Origin: an uncultured Aquimarina sp.
GTDB taxonomy: Bacteria; Bacteroidota; Bacteroidia; Flavobacteriales; Flavobacteriaceae
NCBI GenBank assembly: GCA_947498815.1
Contig: CANMLU010000009.1
Coordinates: 174,316-238,315 of the forward strand
Reading direction: 5' to 3'
Length of the DNA stretch: 64,000 bases
The notes under the pieces: model-generated
Seen by the model: the letters and a program-made list of their open reading frames with translations, nothing else
What the model was told of the DNA's origin: nothing
Database searches by the model: none
Shown: piece by piece, positions 9,866-19,628 of the stretch
Layout: each line of letters starts with the position of its first letter
Position numbering within the stretch: position 1 is the stretch's first letter
Translations under genes and position numbers: made by a program

Positions 9866-9913
9866 TTCAAAATAAAGACAGTAACCTTAAAATAAAATTT
9901 AAAAAATAATAGT

Positions 9914-11524
9914 ATGAATAATTATAATTCGGCCCTTGATATTGTACGCAAACTAAAGGCAAAACATGGAAACACCTGGACAACCATAAACCCAGAAAAT
10001 GCAGCACGCATTGCCGTACAAAATAGATTTAAAACAGGATTAGATATTGCTAAATATACAGCATCTATTATGCGCAAGGACATGGCAGAATATGATGCGA
10101 ATAGCGTAAACTATACACAATCATTGGGTTGCTGGCATGGTTTTGTAGCACAACAAAAAATGATTGCGGTAAAAAAGCATCAAGGTACCACAGACAAAAC
10201 ATACTTATATCTTTCTGGTTGGATGGTAGCAGCATTACGATCTGAGTTTGGACCATTACCCGATCAATCAATGCACGAAAAAACTTCGGTTCCTAAGTTA
10301 ATCGAGGAGATATATACCTTCTTACGTCAGGCGGATGCCGTAGAATTAAATGATCTTTTTCGTCGTCTGGATGCTGGAGAAGATGTTCAAGCCGAGATCG
10401 ATAATTTTGAAACACATGTTGTACCTATCATTGCAGATATTGATGCTGGTTTTGGTAATGAAGAAGCCACGTATCTTTTAGCTAAAAAAATGATTGAAGC
10501 AGGTGCTTGTGCGCTACAAATTGAAAATCAAGTATCTGATGCCAAACAATGTGGTCACCAAGATGGTAAAGTAACAGTACCACATGAAGATTTTATCGCT
10601 AAGATAAATGCACTTCGATATGCTTTCTTAGAACTAGGTGTAGAAGAAGGCGTAATTGTTGCTCGAACAGATTCTGAAGGTGCTGGTTTGACACAAAAAC
10701 TACCCGTATCCATGGAAGAAGGAGATTTGGCATCAAAGTATATGGATTTTGTTGAAGCAGAAGAAGTAAACTTAGATGAGGTGAATCAAAATGATGTATT
10801 ATTTAAACGTGATGGTAAATTGGTTCGTCCTGTACGTATGCCAAACGGATTATATAAATTTAAAGAAGGATCTAACATTGATCGTGTTGTATTAGACTGT
10901 GTTACAAGTCTTGAAAATGGTGCAGATTTATTATGGATTGAGACTCCCACACCAAATGTGAAACAAATTGCACATATGGTAAATCGAGTTAAGGAACAAG
11001 TACCAAATGCAAAGTTAGTATACAATAATTCTCCATCTTTCAACTGGACGCTTAATTTCCGCCAACAGGCATTTGATGCTATGGTAGAAGCAGGAGAAGA
11101 TGTATCTACCTATAACCGTGCCGAATTAATGGATGTCAAATATGACGGTACTGAATTATCAAACCGAGCAGATGAAATGATTCGTATGTTTCAAGCCGAG
11201 GCGTCTCGTGATGCTGGTGTGTTCCATCACCTAATTACCCTACCAACATACCACACTACCGCATTACATATGAATGATCTTGTAGAAGGTTATTTTGGAG
11301 ACAGGGGAATGTTGGAGTATGTTGATTCTGTTCAGCGTCAAGAAATACGAAAAGGTGTATCTTGTGTAAAACACCAACGTATGGCAGGTTCAGACTTAGG
11401 AGATGATCACAAAACCTTCTTTGCTGGTGAAAAAGCTCTAAAAGCTGGTGGTGAGAAAAACACTAGTAATCAATTTGAAGTTAAAACGACTGCTAAAGAA
11501 CCAGAAATGGCTTTAGATAAATAA
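9914..11524 (+). CDS. aceA: Isocitrate lyase (glyoxylate shunt)
   Basis: A 536-residue isocitrate lyase, which cleaves isocitrate to succinate and glyoxylate so that acetate or fatty acids can support growth. The catalytic loop reads KQCGHQDGK with active-site Cys213. Other family landmarks are SGWMVAA, the Mg-binding IADIDAGFGNEEAT, ARTDSEGA, and YNNSPSFNW near the C-terminal substrate site. The length is about 100 residues above the short bacterial (E. coli-type, about 434) form and matches the long class with an insertion after the catalytic loop. No malate synthase gene is adjacent, so the partner enzyme must lie elsewhere. A strong hairpin terminator follows 25 nt after the stop. Confidence 0.95.
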   Translation: MNNYNSALDIVRKLKAKHGNTWTTINPENAARIAVQNRFKTGLDIAKYTASIMRKDMAEYDANSVNYTQSLGCWHGFVAQQKMIAVKKHQGTTDKTYLYLSGWMVAALRSEFGPLPDQSMHEKTSVPKLIEEIYTFLRQADAVELNDLFRRLDAGEDVQAEIDNFETHVVPIIADIDAGFGNEEATYLLAKKMIEAGACALQIENQVSDAKQCGHQDGKVTVPHEDFIAKINALRYAFLELGVEEGVIVARTDSEGAGLTQKLPVSMEEGDLASKYMDFVEAEEVNLDEVNQNDVLFKRDGKLVRPVRMPNGLYKFKEGSNIDRVVLDCVTSLENGADLLWIETPTPNVKQIAHMVNRVKEQVPNAKLVYNNSPSFNWTLNFRQQAFDAMVEAGEDVSTYNRAELMDVKYDGTELSNRADEMIRMFQAEASRDAGVFHHLITLPTYHTTALHMNDLVEGYFGDRGMLEYVDSVQRQEIRKGVSCVKHQRMAGSDLGDDHKTFFAGEKALKAGGEKNTSNQFEVKTTAKEPEMALDK

Positions 11525-11549
11525 AACTTGCGCTGAAGTTTTTTTAGAA

Positions 11550-11580
11550 AGGTGACTCTATAATAGAGTCACCTTTTTTT
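11550..11580 (+). terminator. Rho-independent terminator of aceA
   Basis: A perfect 11-bp stem (AGGTGACTCTA / TAGAGTCACCT) with a TAA loop is followed by seven further T residues. It ends the aceA transcript and is immediately followed by a tRNA-like repeat fragment. Confidence 0.9.
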
Positions 11581-11627
11581 AGTAGCGGGAACAAGATATA
11601 TTAACTCCTTCACTAAGTTTCGTGGTT
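11581..11627. repeat. tRNA-fMet 3'-end-like dispersed repeat fragment
   Basis: AGTAGCGGGAACAAGAT directly abuts the terminator T-tract and matches the 3' end plus flank of the minus-strand initiator tRNA at 41757-41772 (AGTAGCGGGAACAGGA). The match then continues not with the tRNA but with the element at 40861-40900 (TTAACTCCTTCACTAAGTTTCGTGGTT against TTAACTCCTTTACTATGTTTCGTTGTT). It is a decayed repeat and not a functional RNA. Confidence 0.6.
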
Positions 11628-11705
11628 AAACCATAATGGGTAGCTTGACATAGACCAAAGATTTAAAGATAGTTCTGTTCAAAAAATATTATGAAAAATT
11701 AAATT

Positions 11706-11797
11706 CCACTCACCTAAACAAAACTACCATTCATCTACACTAAAAATGTCTTTCGGCGAAAGATAAGTTAGAATTAAATGATAAAAGAACATCTTTA
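11706..11797 (+). promoter_or_regulatory. Candidate LytTR site A (three half-sites) and promoter of H-NOX operon
   Basis: Three half-sites fit or approach YTCRYCKA: CTCACCTA (11709-11716), TTCATCTA (11730-11737) and TTCGGCGA (11752-11759), spaced 21 and 22 bp. The last lies inside a perfect 15-bp inverted repeat, TCTTTCGGCGAAAGA (11749-11763). A weak -7-like CATCTTTA begins at 11790, 31 nt after the last half-site, as in the four other sites of this set. It precedes the operon that encodes the LytTR regulator itself, which suggests autoregulation. Confidence 0.6.
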
Positions 11798-11842
11798 CAC
11801 TTGTTAATTTCACTTTTTAACCTAAATTAAAACACAAAAACA

Positions 11843-12250
11843 ATGGGCTTCACTTTTTTATTAATAGAAGATGATGAGATCGAACGATTAAAGTTTGCAA
11901 GAGTTTTGCAAAAAAACAATTATAATCATACCTTGATAGAGGCAGAAAATGGAGAAAAGGCATTAGAATATTTAGAAAATAACAAAGAACTTCCAGATCT
12001 AATTTTTTTGGATCTTAATATGCCAAAGATGAATGGCTTGGAATTCTTAAAAATCTTAAAGTCAAACCCCGCTTTAAGATATACCCCGGTAGTCATACTC
12101 AGCACTTCAAATAATCATAATGATCTTAAAGAAAGTTATGAAATCGGAATTGCTGGTTATATCGTAAAACCATTGAAGTATGAAGATTATGCACACAAAA
12201 TCAAATGTTTGATCGAATACTGGAGTATAAATGAACTTATAAAAAGATAA
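11843..12250 (+). CDS. CheY-like single-domain response regulator
   Basis: 135 residues consisting only of a receiver domain. The acidic pocket is EDDE near the N-terminus, the phospho-acceptor is Asp57 (LIFLDLNMPKMNG), the conserved switch Ser/Thr is in VVILSTSNN and the Lys in YIVKPL. There is no output domain, so it must act by protein contact or as a phosphate sink or shuttle. It is the first gene of the H-NOX operon, 19 nt before the H-NOX gene. Single-domain receivers of this sequence type (DLNMPKMNGLEFL) are common partners of PAS kinases in Bacteroidota. Whether it receives phosphate from the kinase or from the Hpt protein downstream is not shown by the sequence. Confidence 0.92.
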   Translation: MGFTFLLIEDDEIERLKFARVLQKNNYNHTLIEAENGEKALEYLENNKELPDLIFLDLNMPKMNGLEFLKILKSNPALRYTPVVILSTSNNHNDLKESYEIGIAGYIVKPLKYEDYAHKIKCLIEYWSINELIKR

Positions 12251-12269
12251 TTTAAACCCTACTTATTAA

Positions 12270-12809
12270 ATGAAAGGTATCGTATTTACAGAATTCTTAG
12301 AATTGGTTGAAGACAAATTCGGTTTAGCTACAGTAGATAAAATTATAGAACAATCTAAATTAGCTTCAGGTGGGGTTTATACCTCTGTAGGCACTTATGA
12401 TTTTTCAGAAATGTTGAGTCTACTAACACACTTGAGCAATCATACCAGTATTAGTATTGATGATCTCCTGCTCACCTACGCCGAACATTTTTTTGGTGTT
12501 CTAGCTGCAAGTTACCCAGGATTAATCGACAAGTACGAAGATCCTATCGAGTTGCTCTCCTCTATTGAAAATCATATCCATGTCGAAGTACAAAAAATAT
12601 ACCCCGATGCAGAGCTTCCTACTTTTGAAGTTCTGGAGAAAACATCATCTACGCTAATTATGATTTACAAATCCAGCCGGGCAATGTACAATTTTGGTTT
12701 AGGGTTAATGAATAAAACTTTTGAATATTATAACAGTACTGCAACGATTCTTCTTGAAAAAATAAAAGAAGATGGAACCGAAGTTAAATTTAGCATCACC
12801 AAACATTAA
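12270..12809 (+). CDS. hnoX: H-NOX (heme NO-binding) sensor protein
   Basis: 179 residues covering a complete stand-alone H-NOX domain. The proximal heme ligand is His102 (IENHIHVEV), exactly at the canonical position, and the heme-propionate motif Y-x-S-x-R is present as Tyr133-Ser135-Arg137 (YKSSRAM). The N-terminus MKGIVFTEFLELVEDKFG is typical. H-NOX proteins bind NO, and in some anaerobes O2, through a b-type heme and in bacteria usually inhibit a neighbouring histidine kinase or cyclase. The kinase gene follows with a 1-nt stop/start overlap (TAATG), so the two are translationally coupled and probable partners. NO selectivity over O2 is inferred from family behaviour in facultative organisms. 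Confidence 0.95.
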   Translation: MKGIVFTEFLELVEDKFGLATVDKIIEQSKLASGGVYTSVGTYDFSEMLSLLTHLSNHTSISIDDLLLTYAEHFFGVLAASYPGLIDKYEDPIELLSSIENHIHVEVQKIYPDAELPTFEVLEKTSSTLIMIYKSSRAMYNFGLGLMNKTFEYYNSTATILLEKIKEDGTEVKFSITKH

Positions 12810-14407
12810 TGAGTAATGAGTTAGAAATACTACAACGCGCCTTACAAAGAGAAAAAGCAGCAAGAAAACAAGCCGAACAAATTCTTGAGGGAAAATCCAG
12901 AGAACTTTACCAACTCACTCAGGAGCTAAAGGATGCTAATGCAAAACTCGAAGATGGACTCACCGAAAAAACCTCAGAATTACAAGGGGTTTTCGGAAAT
13001 CTCGTTGATGCCTATGTACTAATGGATATCTCTGGAAATGTCATTAAAATGAATAACTCTGCCGAAGAATTGTTTGGCTATGATATTAATCAGGAAAAAC
13101 TAAATATTGTAAAGCTTATCTATAAAGAGGACTTTACTTATGCAATGACTTCTTTTCAAGAATTGATCACCAAAGGATCTTTTTCTGATTATCAAGCAAG
13201 AGTATATACCAAACATAAAGGAGTTAGAACCGTACATATTAATGCAAGTCTCATACTCAACAAAGGCAATCAACCCATTGCCGCACAAGGTATTGTAAGA
13301 GACATTACTGAAAAACTTGAGAACAAACGAATTTTTGAAGAACAGAAAAAACAATTATCGGCCATTGTCGAGAATTCTTCTTTGGGGATCGCGCTCACAC
13401 AATTTGGAAAAATTATTCAAACCAACAAAGCTTTTCAGAACTTGCTGGGATATACCCAAAATGAACTACTTCAAAAGGAAGTGAAAAACATATCCTTAAA
13501 AGATGAATATCACGAATCTGCAAATAATATGCAGAAAATGAATGATGGTGAAATTGATAATTTTTCGGTAAACAAACGATATATAAAACAGGATGGAACC
13601 GTATTCTGGGCCAAAACAAATGTAGCCGCTGTAAGAAATGAGGATGGAAGTATCAAATATCAAGTCGCCCTAATTGAAGATATCACTGAACAATTAGAGT
13701 TCGAAAAGCAAAGAGATCGATTGGTAAAAAATCTCGAAAAGAGTAACAAAGAGCTTAATGATTATGCACATATAGTTTCTCATGATCTTAAATCTCCTTT
13801 ACGTAGTATGAATGCCTTGTTAACCTGGTTAAAAGAGGATTATGTAGACGTATTGGATGATAATGCACACAACTCTCTAGATATGCTGCTTAAGAAAGTA
13901 GATAAGATGGACCATTTGATTAGTGGTATTCTTAAATATTCTAGTATTGATAAAGTAGACCATCCTAAGCAAAATATTGTACTTCGAGATATTGTAACTG
14001 ATATCATAGATGTTATACATATCCCCGATCATATAGCCATAAAAATCATAACAGAGCTACCTGTTATGGTGGGAGATAAATTTAGTTTGCAACAGCTATT
14101 CCAAAACCTACTTAACAATGCAATAAAATATAATGATAAAGAACAAGGCCTCATAACAGTTTCTTGCCAAGAAAAAAATGAATTTTGGGAATTTGCGATC
14201 GCCGATAATGGTGTCGGGATATCAAAGAAATATCATGATAAGATTTTTCAGATTTTCCAGACTCTAGATAATCAAGGTGAATCGACTGGAGTTGGATTAT
14301 CAATAGTGAAAAAGATTATAGATTTATACGAAGGTACTATTTGGTTAGAATCTACTGAAGGAGTTGGAACTACTTTTTATTTTACCTTAAAAAAAGAAAT
14401 AAAATGA
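12809..14407 (+). CDS. PAS-PAS sensor histidine kinase, H-NOX partner
   Basis: 532 residues without transmembrane segments, so cytosolic like its H-NOX partner. Order: a charged coiled coil (about 1-60), PAS domain 1 (about 65-175, with PAC motif), PAS domain 2 (about 180-295, IKQDGTVFWAKTNVAAVRNEDG), then HisKA with phospho-acceptor His325 (AHIVSHDLKSPLRSM) and a complete HATPase_c (N box NNAIKYND, G1 DNGVGIS, G2 GVGLSIVKKIID). There is no receiver domain, which explains the separate Hpt and receiver genes. It overlaps the H-NOX stop by 1 nt and the Hpt gene by 4 nt (ATGA), as expected for proteins made in fixed ratio. Probable role: autophosphorylation gated by heme state of H-NOX. Confidence 0.93.
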   Translation: MSNELEILQRALQREKAARKQAEQILEGKSRELYQLTQELKDANAKLEDGLTEKTSELQGVFGNLVDAYVLMDISGNVIKMNNSAEELFGYDINQEKLNIVKLIYKEDFTYAMTSFQELITKGSFSDYQARVYTKHKGVRTVHINASLILNKGNQPIAAQGIVRDITEKLENKRIFEEQKKQLSAIVENSSLGIALTQFGKIIQTNKAFQNLLGYTQNELLQKEVKNISLKDEYHESANNMQKMNDGEIDNFSVNKRYIKQDGTVFWAKTNVAAVRNEDGSIKYQVALIEDITEQLEFEKQRDRLVKNLEKSNKELNDYAHIVSHDLKSPLRSMNALLTWLKEDYVDVLDDNAHNSLDMLLKKVDKMDHLISGILKYSSIDKVDHPKQNIVLRDIVTDIIDVIHIPDHIAIKIITELPVMVGDKFSLQQLFQNLLNNAIKYNDKEQGLITVSCQEKNEFWEFAIADNGVGISKKYHDKIFQIFQTLDNQGESTGVGLSIVKKIIDLYEGTIWLESTEGVGTTFYFTLKKEIK

Positions 14408-14724
14408 CCGAGACACCAAATCTTATCTATATAAAAGAACTGGCAGCTGGATCCGATACTTTTGAGCAGAAACTTATTAGTATCATAAAGCGAGAATTCC
14501 CAGAAGAAAAGAAAGAGTTTCTCACAAATTATAAGTCAAAATCATTTACCAAAGCAGCAGAGAATGTACATAAACTAAAACATAAAATTGGCATGCTTGG
14601 ATTCGAAAGCGGATATCAAGTTGCCATTGACTTCGAAGAAGGATTAAAGGAGAATAATCCCGCATTATTTGCAGAATTTATGTTAATTTTAGAATCAATA
14701 GAAAATTTCCTTAAGACAATTTAA
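14404..14724 (+). CDS. Hpt phosphotransfer protein
   Basis: A 106-residue four-helix Hpt domain. The signature AENVHKLKHKIGMLGFE corresponds to the Hpt consensus H-x-L-K-G-x-x-x-x-x-G, with His56 as the phospho-acceptor; the usual Gly after the Lys is replaced by His60. It overlaps the kinase gene by 4 nt and is 15 nt from the LytTR regulator gene. A free Hpt protein between a non-hybrid kinase and two receiver proteins implies a branched or multistep phosphorelay, with phosphate moving via receiver Asp57 and Hpt His56 to LytTR Asp53. That order is inferred and not visible in the sequence. Confidence 0.85.
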   Translation: MTETPNLIYIKELAAGSDTFEQKLISIIKREFPEEKKEFLTNYKSKSFTKAAENVHKLKHKIGMLGFESGYQVAIDFEEGLKENNPALFAEFMLILESIENFLKTI

Positions 14725-14739
14725 AAACAATCTACTTAT

Positions 14740-15453
14740 ATGAATTGTATAATTATAGATGATGAAGAAACTGCAAGAGCAATTATTCAACAACTTTGTT
14801 CACAGGTTGAAGAACTTAATGTTATCGAGGAATTTCCTAATGCAATTCAGGCAATTAAATTTTTAAACAACTCAACAGTAGATCTTATATTTTTAGATAT
14901 TCATATGCCAGATTTTACAGGTTTTGATTTTATTCAGACCTTAAAAAACCCTCCAAAAATAATACTTACCACATCTGATAAAAATTTCGCTCTTGAAGCT
15001 TTTGAATATGATTGTATTGTAGATTATTTAGTAAAACCAATTACTTTACCTCGTTTTCTTAAAGCGATTCAAAAAGCTAAAAGTAAAGAAACTACTATCT
15101 CTAAAACTTCAACAGAAAAAGTACCCAGAATATCCTCTGGAGAAAACGATTTATATATCAATATTGATCGCCGATTAATTAAAATTGATATCCCTACCAT
15201 TAACATCATTGAAGCCAAAGGAGATTATATCTTAATCAAAACTGAAAGTCAGAACTATACTGTACATTCTACACTTAAAAAGATTGAAGAGAAGCTACCA
15301 GATGATCTTTTCTTAAAAGTACATCGATCCTATGTTATCAATATCAAAAAAATCATCGATATAGAGGATAACAGCGTTCTTATTGAAAAAGATGTAATAC
15401 CTGTATCTCGTTCTAATCGCCCAGAATTAATGAAACGTCTTAACTTGTTGTAA
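14740..15453 (+). CDS. LytTR-family response regulator, output of H-NOX operon
   Basis: 237 residues. The N-terminal receiver (1-120) has IIDDEE, phospho-acceptor Asp53 (LIFLDIHMPDFTGFDF) and Lys in YLVKPITLPRF. The C-terminal LytTR DNA-binding domain (about 135-237) has the expected LINIDRR-like entry, IIEAKGDYILIKT and the KVHRSYVINIKKI strand-helix signature. LytTR proteins bind pairs of roughly 9-bp direct repeats about two helical turns apart and activate transcription. Such pairs occur in this window upstream of this operon and of four neighbouring transcription units (11706, 15475, 23093, 24773, 32091), which makes this protein the obvious candidate regulator of those genes. Confidence 0.93.
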   Translation: MNCIIIDDEETARAIIQQLCSQVEELNVIEEFPNAIQAIKFLNNSTVDLIFLDIHMPDFTGFDFIQTLKNPPKIILTTSDKNFALEAFEYDCIVDYLVKPITLPRFLKAIQKAKSKETTISKTSTEKVPRISSGENDLYINIDRRLIKIDIPTINIIEAKGDYILIKTESQNYTVHSTLKKIEEKLPDDLFLKVHRSYVINIKKIIDIEDNSVLIEKDVIPVSRSNRPELMKRLNLL

Positions 15454-15474
15454 TCCTATATCTTGTCTTAACTT

Positions 15475-15562
15475 CCATTGGTCTATAGCAAACGTCCAAT
15501 GACCGAATAGTCACCACTTTCATAGTACATATCAAGTAGTTTTGAGTATCTGAAACCCAAAA
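15475..15562 (+). promoter_or_regulatory. Candidate LytTR site B with promoter of surface-protein gene
   Basis: Half-sites TTGGTCTA (15478-15485) and ATGACCGA (15499-15506) are 21 bp apart within CCATTGGTCTATAGCAAACG and what follows. The perfect -7 element TAGTTTTG (15537-15544, TAnnTTTG) starts 31 nt after the second half-site, and a CCCAAAA leader occurs at 15556-15562. The start codon is at 15574. There is no good -33 element, as expected for an activator-dependent promoter. Confidence 0.65.
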
Positions 15563-15573
15563 TCTATTGTATT

Positions 15574-18500
15574 ATGAAAAAAATTACCTTTCTACTAGGA
15601 CTTCTTATTACATCTCTAATAAGCGCACAACAACCCTTTGATTGTGATGATGGTAATTTCTACCAGGTAATTTCTGGAGCAATGAAAGCATATGATCCTG
15701 TAACCGGATCTTATTCTGATGCATTACACTCCTATTCTTCTTATAACGCAGGAGGCTATAATATTGTTGACAATTACCTATATGCTATAAAAAGTAGTGA
15801 TAAACATTTACTTAGAATTGCCAAAGATATGGTGATTGATCTTGGTGCTGTAGCGCCTTCTGGTACAACCATGTTTGGAGGAGGATATGCTGCCGACGCC
15901 GATGCAGATGGTAATCTTTGGGTTTTTCAGAATAACAATAAAAAAACATTTCATAAAATCACTAATCTGAAAGATTACGATGGCACCACTTCTCCCCTTT
16001 TTGAAGTAGTAGAAGCTGATGTAGCTTCACCCAGTACTTGTGCAGATATTGCATATGTAAATGGAGCATTTTATGGGGGTAGCAGAGGGAAATTATACAA
16101 ATGGGAGCTTTCTTCTGGGTCACCTGTATTTTCTAGTAAAACAGTAACTAATCTTCCGAAAAGTACTTTTGGAGCTGCGTATGCAGATGCAAGTAATCGT
16201 CTTTATTTATCAGATAATAACGGAGGGTTATACCTTATCAATGATTATGATAGTGTTACCCCAACGGCCACTTTGCTTAATCTTACCGAAACCACAAACT
16301 CTAATGATGGATTTAAGTGTGCTAGTGGTATTTCACCATTGGATAAAGATCAGGATGGTATTTTAGATTCGATGGATGTAGATTGTGATGGTGACGGAAT
16401 CACAAATATAGTAGAATGTAATGGTATAGACCCTTATGGTGATGATGATGGCGATGATATGTACAACTATCTGGATAATGATATTAGTGGTAATGGTGAT
16501 AATGTAGTACAGGATGCCTTTGACAGAGATGGTGATGGTATGCCAGATTTTTTGGATATAGACTCGGATAACGATGGTATTTATGATATTGTAGAGGCCG
16601 GACAAGGAGACAAAGACACAAACAACGATGGTATTTGTAATGGATTAGACACAAATTATGCAGATACCGATAATGATGGTATTGCAGATGCTTTTGATGC
16701 TGATCAAACTGGTATTGAATTTATACCAAGAGACACTGATAATGATACAATCTATAATTGCTATGATACTGACTCTGATAATGACGGAATTGTAGATATT
16801 ATTGAAGGACAAAATAGCGCTACATATATAGGTTTATCTAATGCAGATGAAGATACCGATGGACTAGATGATACTTTTGACGCTGATTTTGGAGGCTTCA
16901 CAAACGGAACAGTAGATACCGATAATGATACAATTTATGATCATTTGGATGTTGACTCTGATAATAACGGAATACTAGATACTACCGAAGCCTACGATAG
17001 TGATAGCGATGGAATTGCTGAAACAACCGCTTCTGGAATTGATAATGACATGGATGGTTTAGACGATAGTTTTGATTTAAGAAAAACTAGTTTCGCGCCA
17101 GAAAACGGAGGGCAAACTCCTGCTAGTTTCCCAATACCAGAAATATGTGATCGATATAAGTATTTAGGCGAATTTTCTTCTGACGGTACTCCCTTATATC
17201 TAGACCAAAGAGATGTGGTGAGTCAAGAAACAATTACAATGATTAATGATGCCTTACCCGAGGGATATCCAGTGACAGATTTTAATCCTCATTACATTTC
17301 ATCAGGGTATGATACAGATGTAACGGTACAAGAACAAACAGATATCTGGATTACCTTTATTAGTGAAGGTGCCGGTTACAAAAACACACTAGGGTTTTAT
17401 ACCTATGATAGTAATGACCCTTCACCATCAATGCCAGCTCCAGAAGACATCACCATTATTTTTCCTAACGTATCCGCAGTAGGAAGCGGGGGTAGTCTTG
17501 AGATTGGAGACAAAGTAAATATAGGAAGTTTCCCTCCTAATACCGGAATTGGATGGGTATTATTAGCCAATGCATGGTCAGACGGTTGTGTAGGCACAGG
17601 AAACTGGCAATTACATTCTAATCCAGATTACAATCCTGAAAGCGACCCTGCGTTACGGTATCATAATGTATTATTATCCGATCCCAGTAATGAAAGAATC
17701 ATACTAGGATTTGAAGATATTAGAAGAGATTATGCATCTTGTGATCAGGATTTTAATGATGCTTTATTTTATATCACTGCTAGTCCTTATACTGCGATTA
17801 AAACAGATAACTATGCTAGTATTGATTCTGCAACCGATGTTACTTCAGCAAATGATGGTGGATTAGAAAGTAATGGTGATTTGGCAAGCTTAATCGCAAA
17901 ACGTAATTTTAATAGAACAAAAACAAATTCGATTTTCAATACTAAAAAATCACAACAAAAATTTCAACCAGGAGTAAAATCATACAAGTCTGCCAATGGT
18001 GAAGATTTAAGTATCTATCTTCCTAAAACAGGAATATCGGGTACAGAATCTACATATGTATCCAGTCCAGAAGATCTATTGGGCATTACCAATGCAGAAG
18101 CTATATTTTCTATAGATTACTACAAAGCAGATCAAAGAGTAGCAGCTGCATTGGCTACATCAACAAAAGGTTCAATTTATGATCACTCTAAAACGATTTG
18201 TGACCGATTAAATGGTTCCAAATTATTAGATGTAAGAACCGTAATGATCAAAAAGCATACGATTGTGAGTACTAAAATCGAAAGAGCTACCGGAGAAATT
18301 GAATATGCACTAACCTTCTCTATCAAAAAAGCAGCATCTGAAAATGAAATCTATAGTTTATGGAATATAGCTGACTATCCTGAAGGAGATTATATCAATT
18401 TCCAGGTATGGGGTGGATCTGTATCACAAGTAGCTAATATTGCAAATCATATCATTACAGAATTTGTAGCCAATAAGCCATTGCGAAGTCACAAAATAAG

Positions 18501-19554
18501 TAATCGTGTACCTACAGTTTTTGTAGAACAAGGGTGGTATACCAATGGTACGTTAACATTACATATGGTGAACAAACAAGGTGCAAAGCAGATGGAATTT
18601 TCTAGCAACATCAGAAAAACAGAGCTATCAAAAGAAGAAAACTTTACGCAAATGGTAGCATTATCTGGATCGTATACCGAACAAATCACTGTAGACACAG
18701 GATATTTGTTTGACATCGGATTCTCTATTAAAGGAGAAAATTCTACCCAGTTAGATGCTTTATATCTGGCAGATGGCCCTTGGGGTATTGATTATAAAGA
18801 TCAAGGTGTAGTTATTGAAAACTTTGAAGTACTAGAGCATAATACTGTAGAAAAAGAAAATGCGTATACCATAGAGCGTAGCGCAAAAGTAAAAGGAGAA
18901 GTAAAAGAAACCTTAAACCTATTTAGAAATGTATTGGCCGGCGAACTCACCCTAGATGTATCTACATATGAAGCGATAGAATTTGAAATGCATAGCAATC
19001 GTGATATCGAAGTAATCTTGGTCACCGAAGGTTTAACAGACTGGAACAACAGACTTAGATATAAAATTGAAGCAAATGATGAAAAGCAGGTACACAACAT
19101 TCCTTTTTCTGGGTTTACTAATGGTAGTACTGCCAATAATAGCATAGGCAATATTAAAAATATAGTATTCTCTGTTCAGGGAGATTATCAAAACTTTGTT
19201 CCTTTTTACCTTGAAGTGGCAGATGTGGCCTTTACAAAAGTTGCTATACCAGATACCGAAACAGAAACTGATATCGTGGCACAAGAGAAAACTCCAGAAG
19301 AAATCAAAAATATTGGACTAAAAAATTATCCAAACCCATTTACCACCAGTACAACAATACAAGTTCCTGGAGAGCATACCACCTTACAAATAACAGTAAT
19401 CGATATGCTAGGAAGAACAGTAAGAAAGGAACAAATTACTCCCAATAATCACAAGATTATTTTTGAAACCAAAAATTTAATCTCAGGCTTATATTATTAT
19501 ATGTTGAGAGGTGAAAACAAAGAAAAATACAAGGGTAAATTTATGGTACAATAA
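15574..19554 (+). CDS. Type IX-secreted surface protein with thrombospondin-3 repeats and DUF4114
   Basis: 1326 residues. An N-terminal signal peptide ([16 protein letters not shown]) is followed by a DUF6923-like propeller region (about 20-250). A long Asp/Asn-rich run of thrombospondin type 3-like calcium-binding repeats spans about 255-510 ([34 protein letters not shown] and others). A DUF4114-type segment lies around 600-740 ([20 protein letters not shown]). The C-terminal type A sorting domain (about 1250-1326) has NYPNPF, VIDMLGR and a Lys-rich end, so export runs through the gldKLMN system encoded in this window. It is probably a calcium-stiffened adhesin or matrix protein. It has its own LytTR-type promoter directly behind the H-NOX operon. 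Confidence 0.88.
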   Translation: MKKITFLLGLLITSLISAQQPFDCDDGNFYQVISGAMKAYDPVTGSYSDALHSYSSYNAGGYNIVDNYLYAIKSSDKHLLRIAKDMVIDLGAVAPSGTTMFGGGYAADADADGNLWVFQNNNKKTFHKITNLKDYDGTTSPLFEVVEADVASPSTCADIAYVNGAFYGGSRGKLYKWELSSGSPVFSSKTVTNLPKSTFGAAYADASNRLYLSDNNGGLYLINDYDSVTPTATLLNLTETTNSNDGFKCASGISPLDKDQDGILDSMDVDCDGDGITNIVECNGIDPYGDDDGDDMYNYLDNDISGNGDNVVQDAFDRDGDGMPDFLDIDSDNDGIYDIVEAGQGDKDTNNDGICNGLDTNYADTDNDGIADAFDADQTGIEFIPRDTDNDTIYNCYDTDSDNDGIVDIIEGQNSATYIGLSNADEDTDGLDDTFDADFGGFTNGTVDTDNDTIYDHLDVDSDNNGILDTTEAYDSDSDGIAETTASGIDNDMDGLDDSFDLRKTSFAPENGGQTPASFPIPEICDRYKYLGEFSSDGTPLYLDQRDVVSQETITMINDALPEGYPVTDFNPHYISSGYDTDVTVQEQTDIWITFISEGAGYKNTLGFYTYDSNDPSPSMPAPEDITIIFPNVSAVGSGGSLEIGDKVNIGSFPPNTGIGWVLLANAWSDGCVGTGNWQLHSNPDYNPESDPALRYHNVLLSDPSNERIILGFEDIRRDYASCDQDFNDALFYITASPYTAIKTDNYASIDSATDVTSANDGGLESNGDLASLIAKRNFNRTKTNSIFNTKKSQQKFQPGVKSYKSANGEDLSIYLPKTGISGTESTYVSSPEDLLGITNAEAIFSIDYYKADQRVAAALATSTKGSIYDHSKTICDRLNGSKLLDVRTVMIKKHTIVSTKIERATGEIEYALTFSIKKAASENEIYSLWNIADYPEGDYINFQVWGGSVSQVANIANHIITEFVANKPLRSHKISNRVPTVFVEQGWYTNGTLTLHMVNKQGAKQMEFSSNIRKTELSKEENFTQMVALSGSYTEQITVDTGYLFDIGFSIKGENSTQLDALYLADGPWGIDYKDQGVVIENFEVLEHNTVEKENAYTIERSAKVKGEVKETLNLFRNVLAGELTLDVSTYEAIEFEMHSNRDIEVILVTEGLTDWNNRLRYKIEANDEKQVHNIPFSGFTNGSTANNSIGNIKNIVFSVQGDYQNFVPFYLEVADVAFTKVAIPDTETETDIVAQEKTPEEIKNIGLKNYPNPFTTSTTIQVPGEHTTLQITVIDMLGRTVRKEQITPNNHKIIFETKNLISGLYYYMLRGENKEKYKGKFMVQ

Positions 19555-19583
19555 CGAAATAAAGTTTAGTTTCAGATTTGGGT

Positions 19584-19628
19584 AATAGCGAGGATAAAAT
19601 CATATTTTGTTCTCGCTATTTTTTTATT
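19584..19628. terminator. Bidirectional terminator between convergent genes
   Basis: The stem AATAGCGAG / CTCGCTATT with an inner TAAAAT/ATTTT extension is followed by a T-run. It lies between the convergent surface-protein and VF530-like genes and overlaps the last codons of the latter. Confidence 0.75.
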
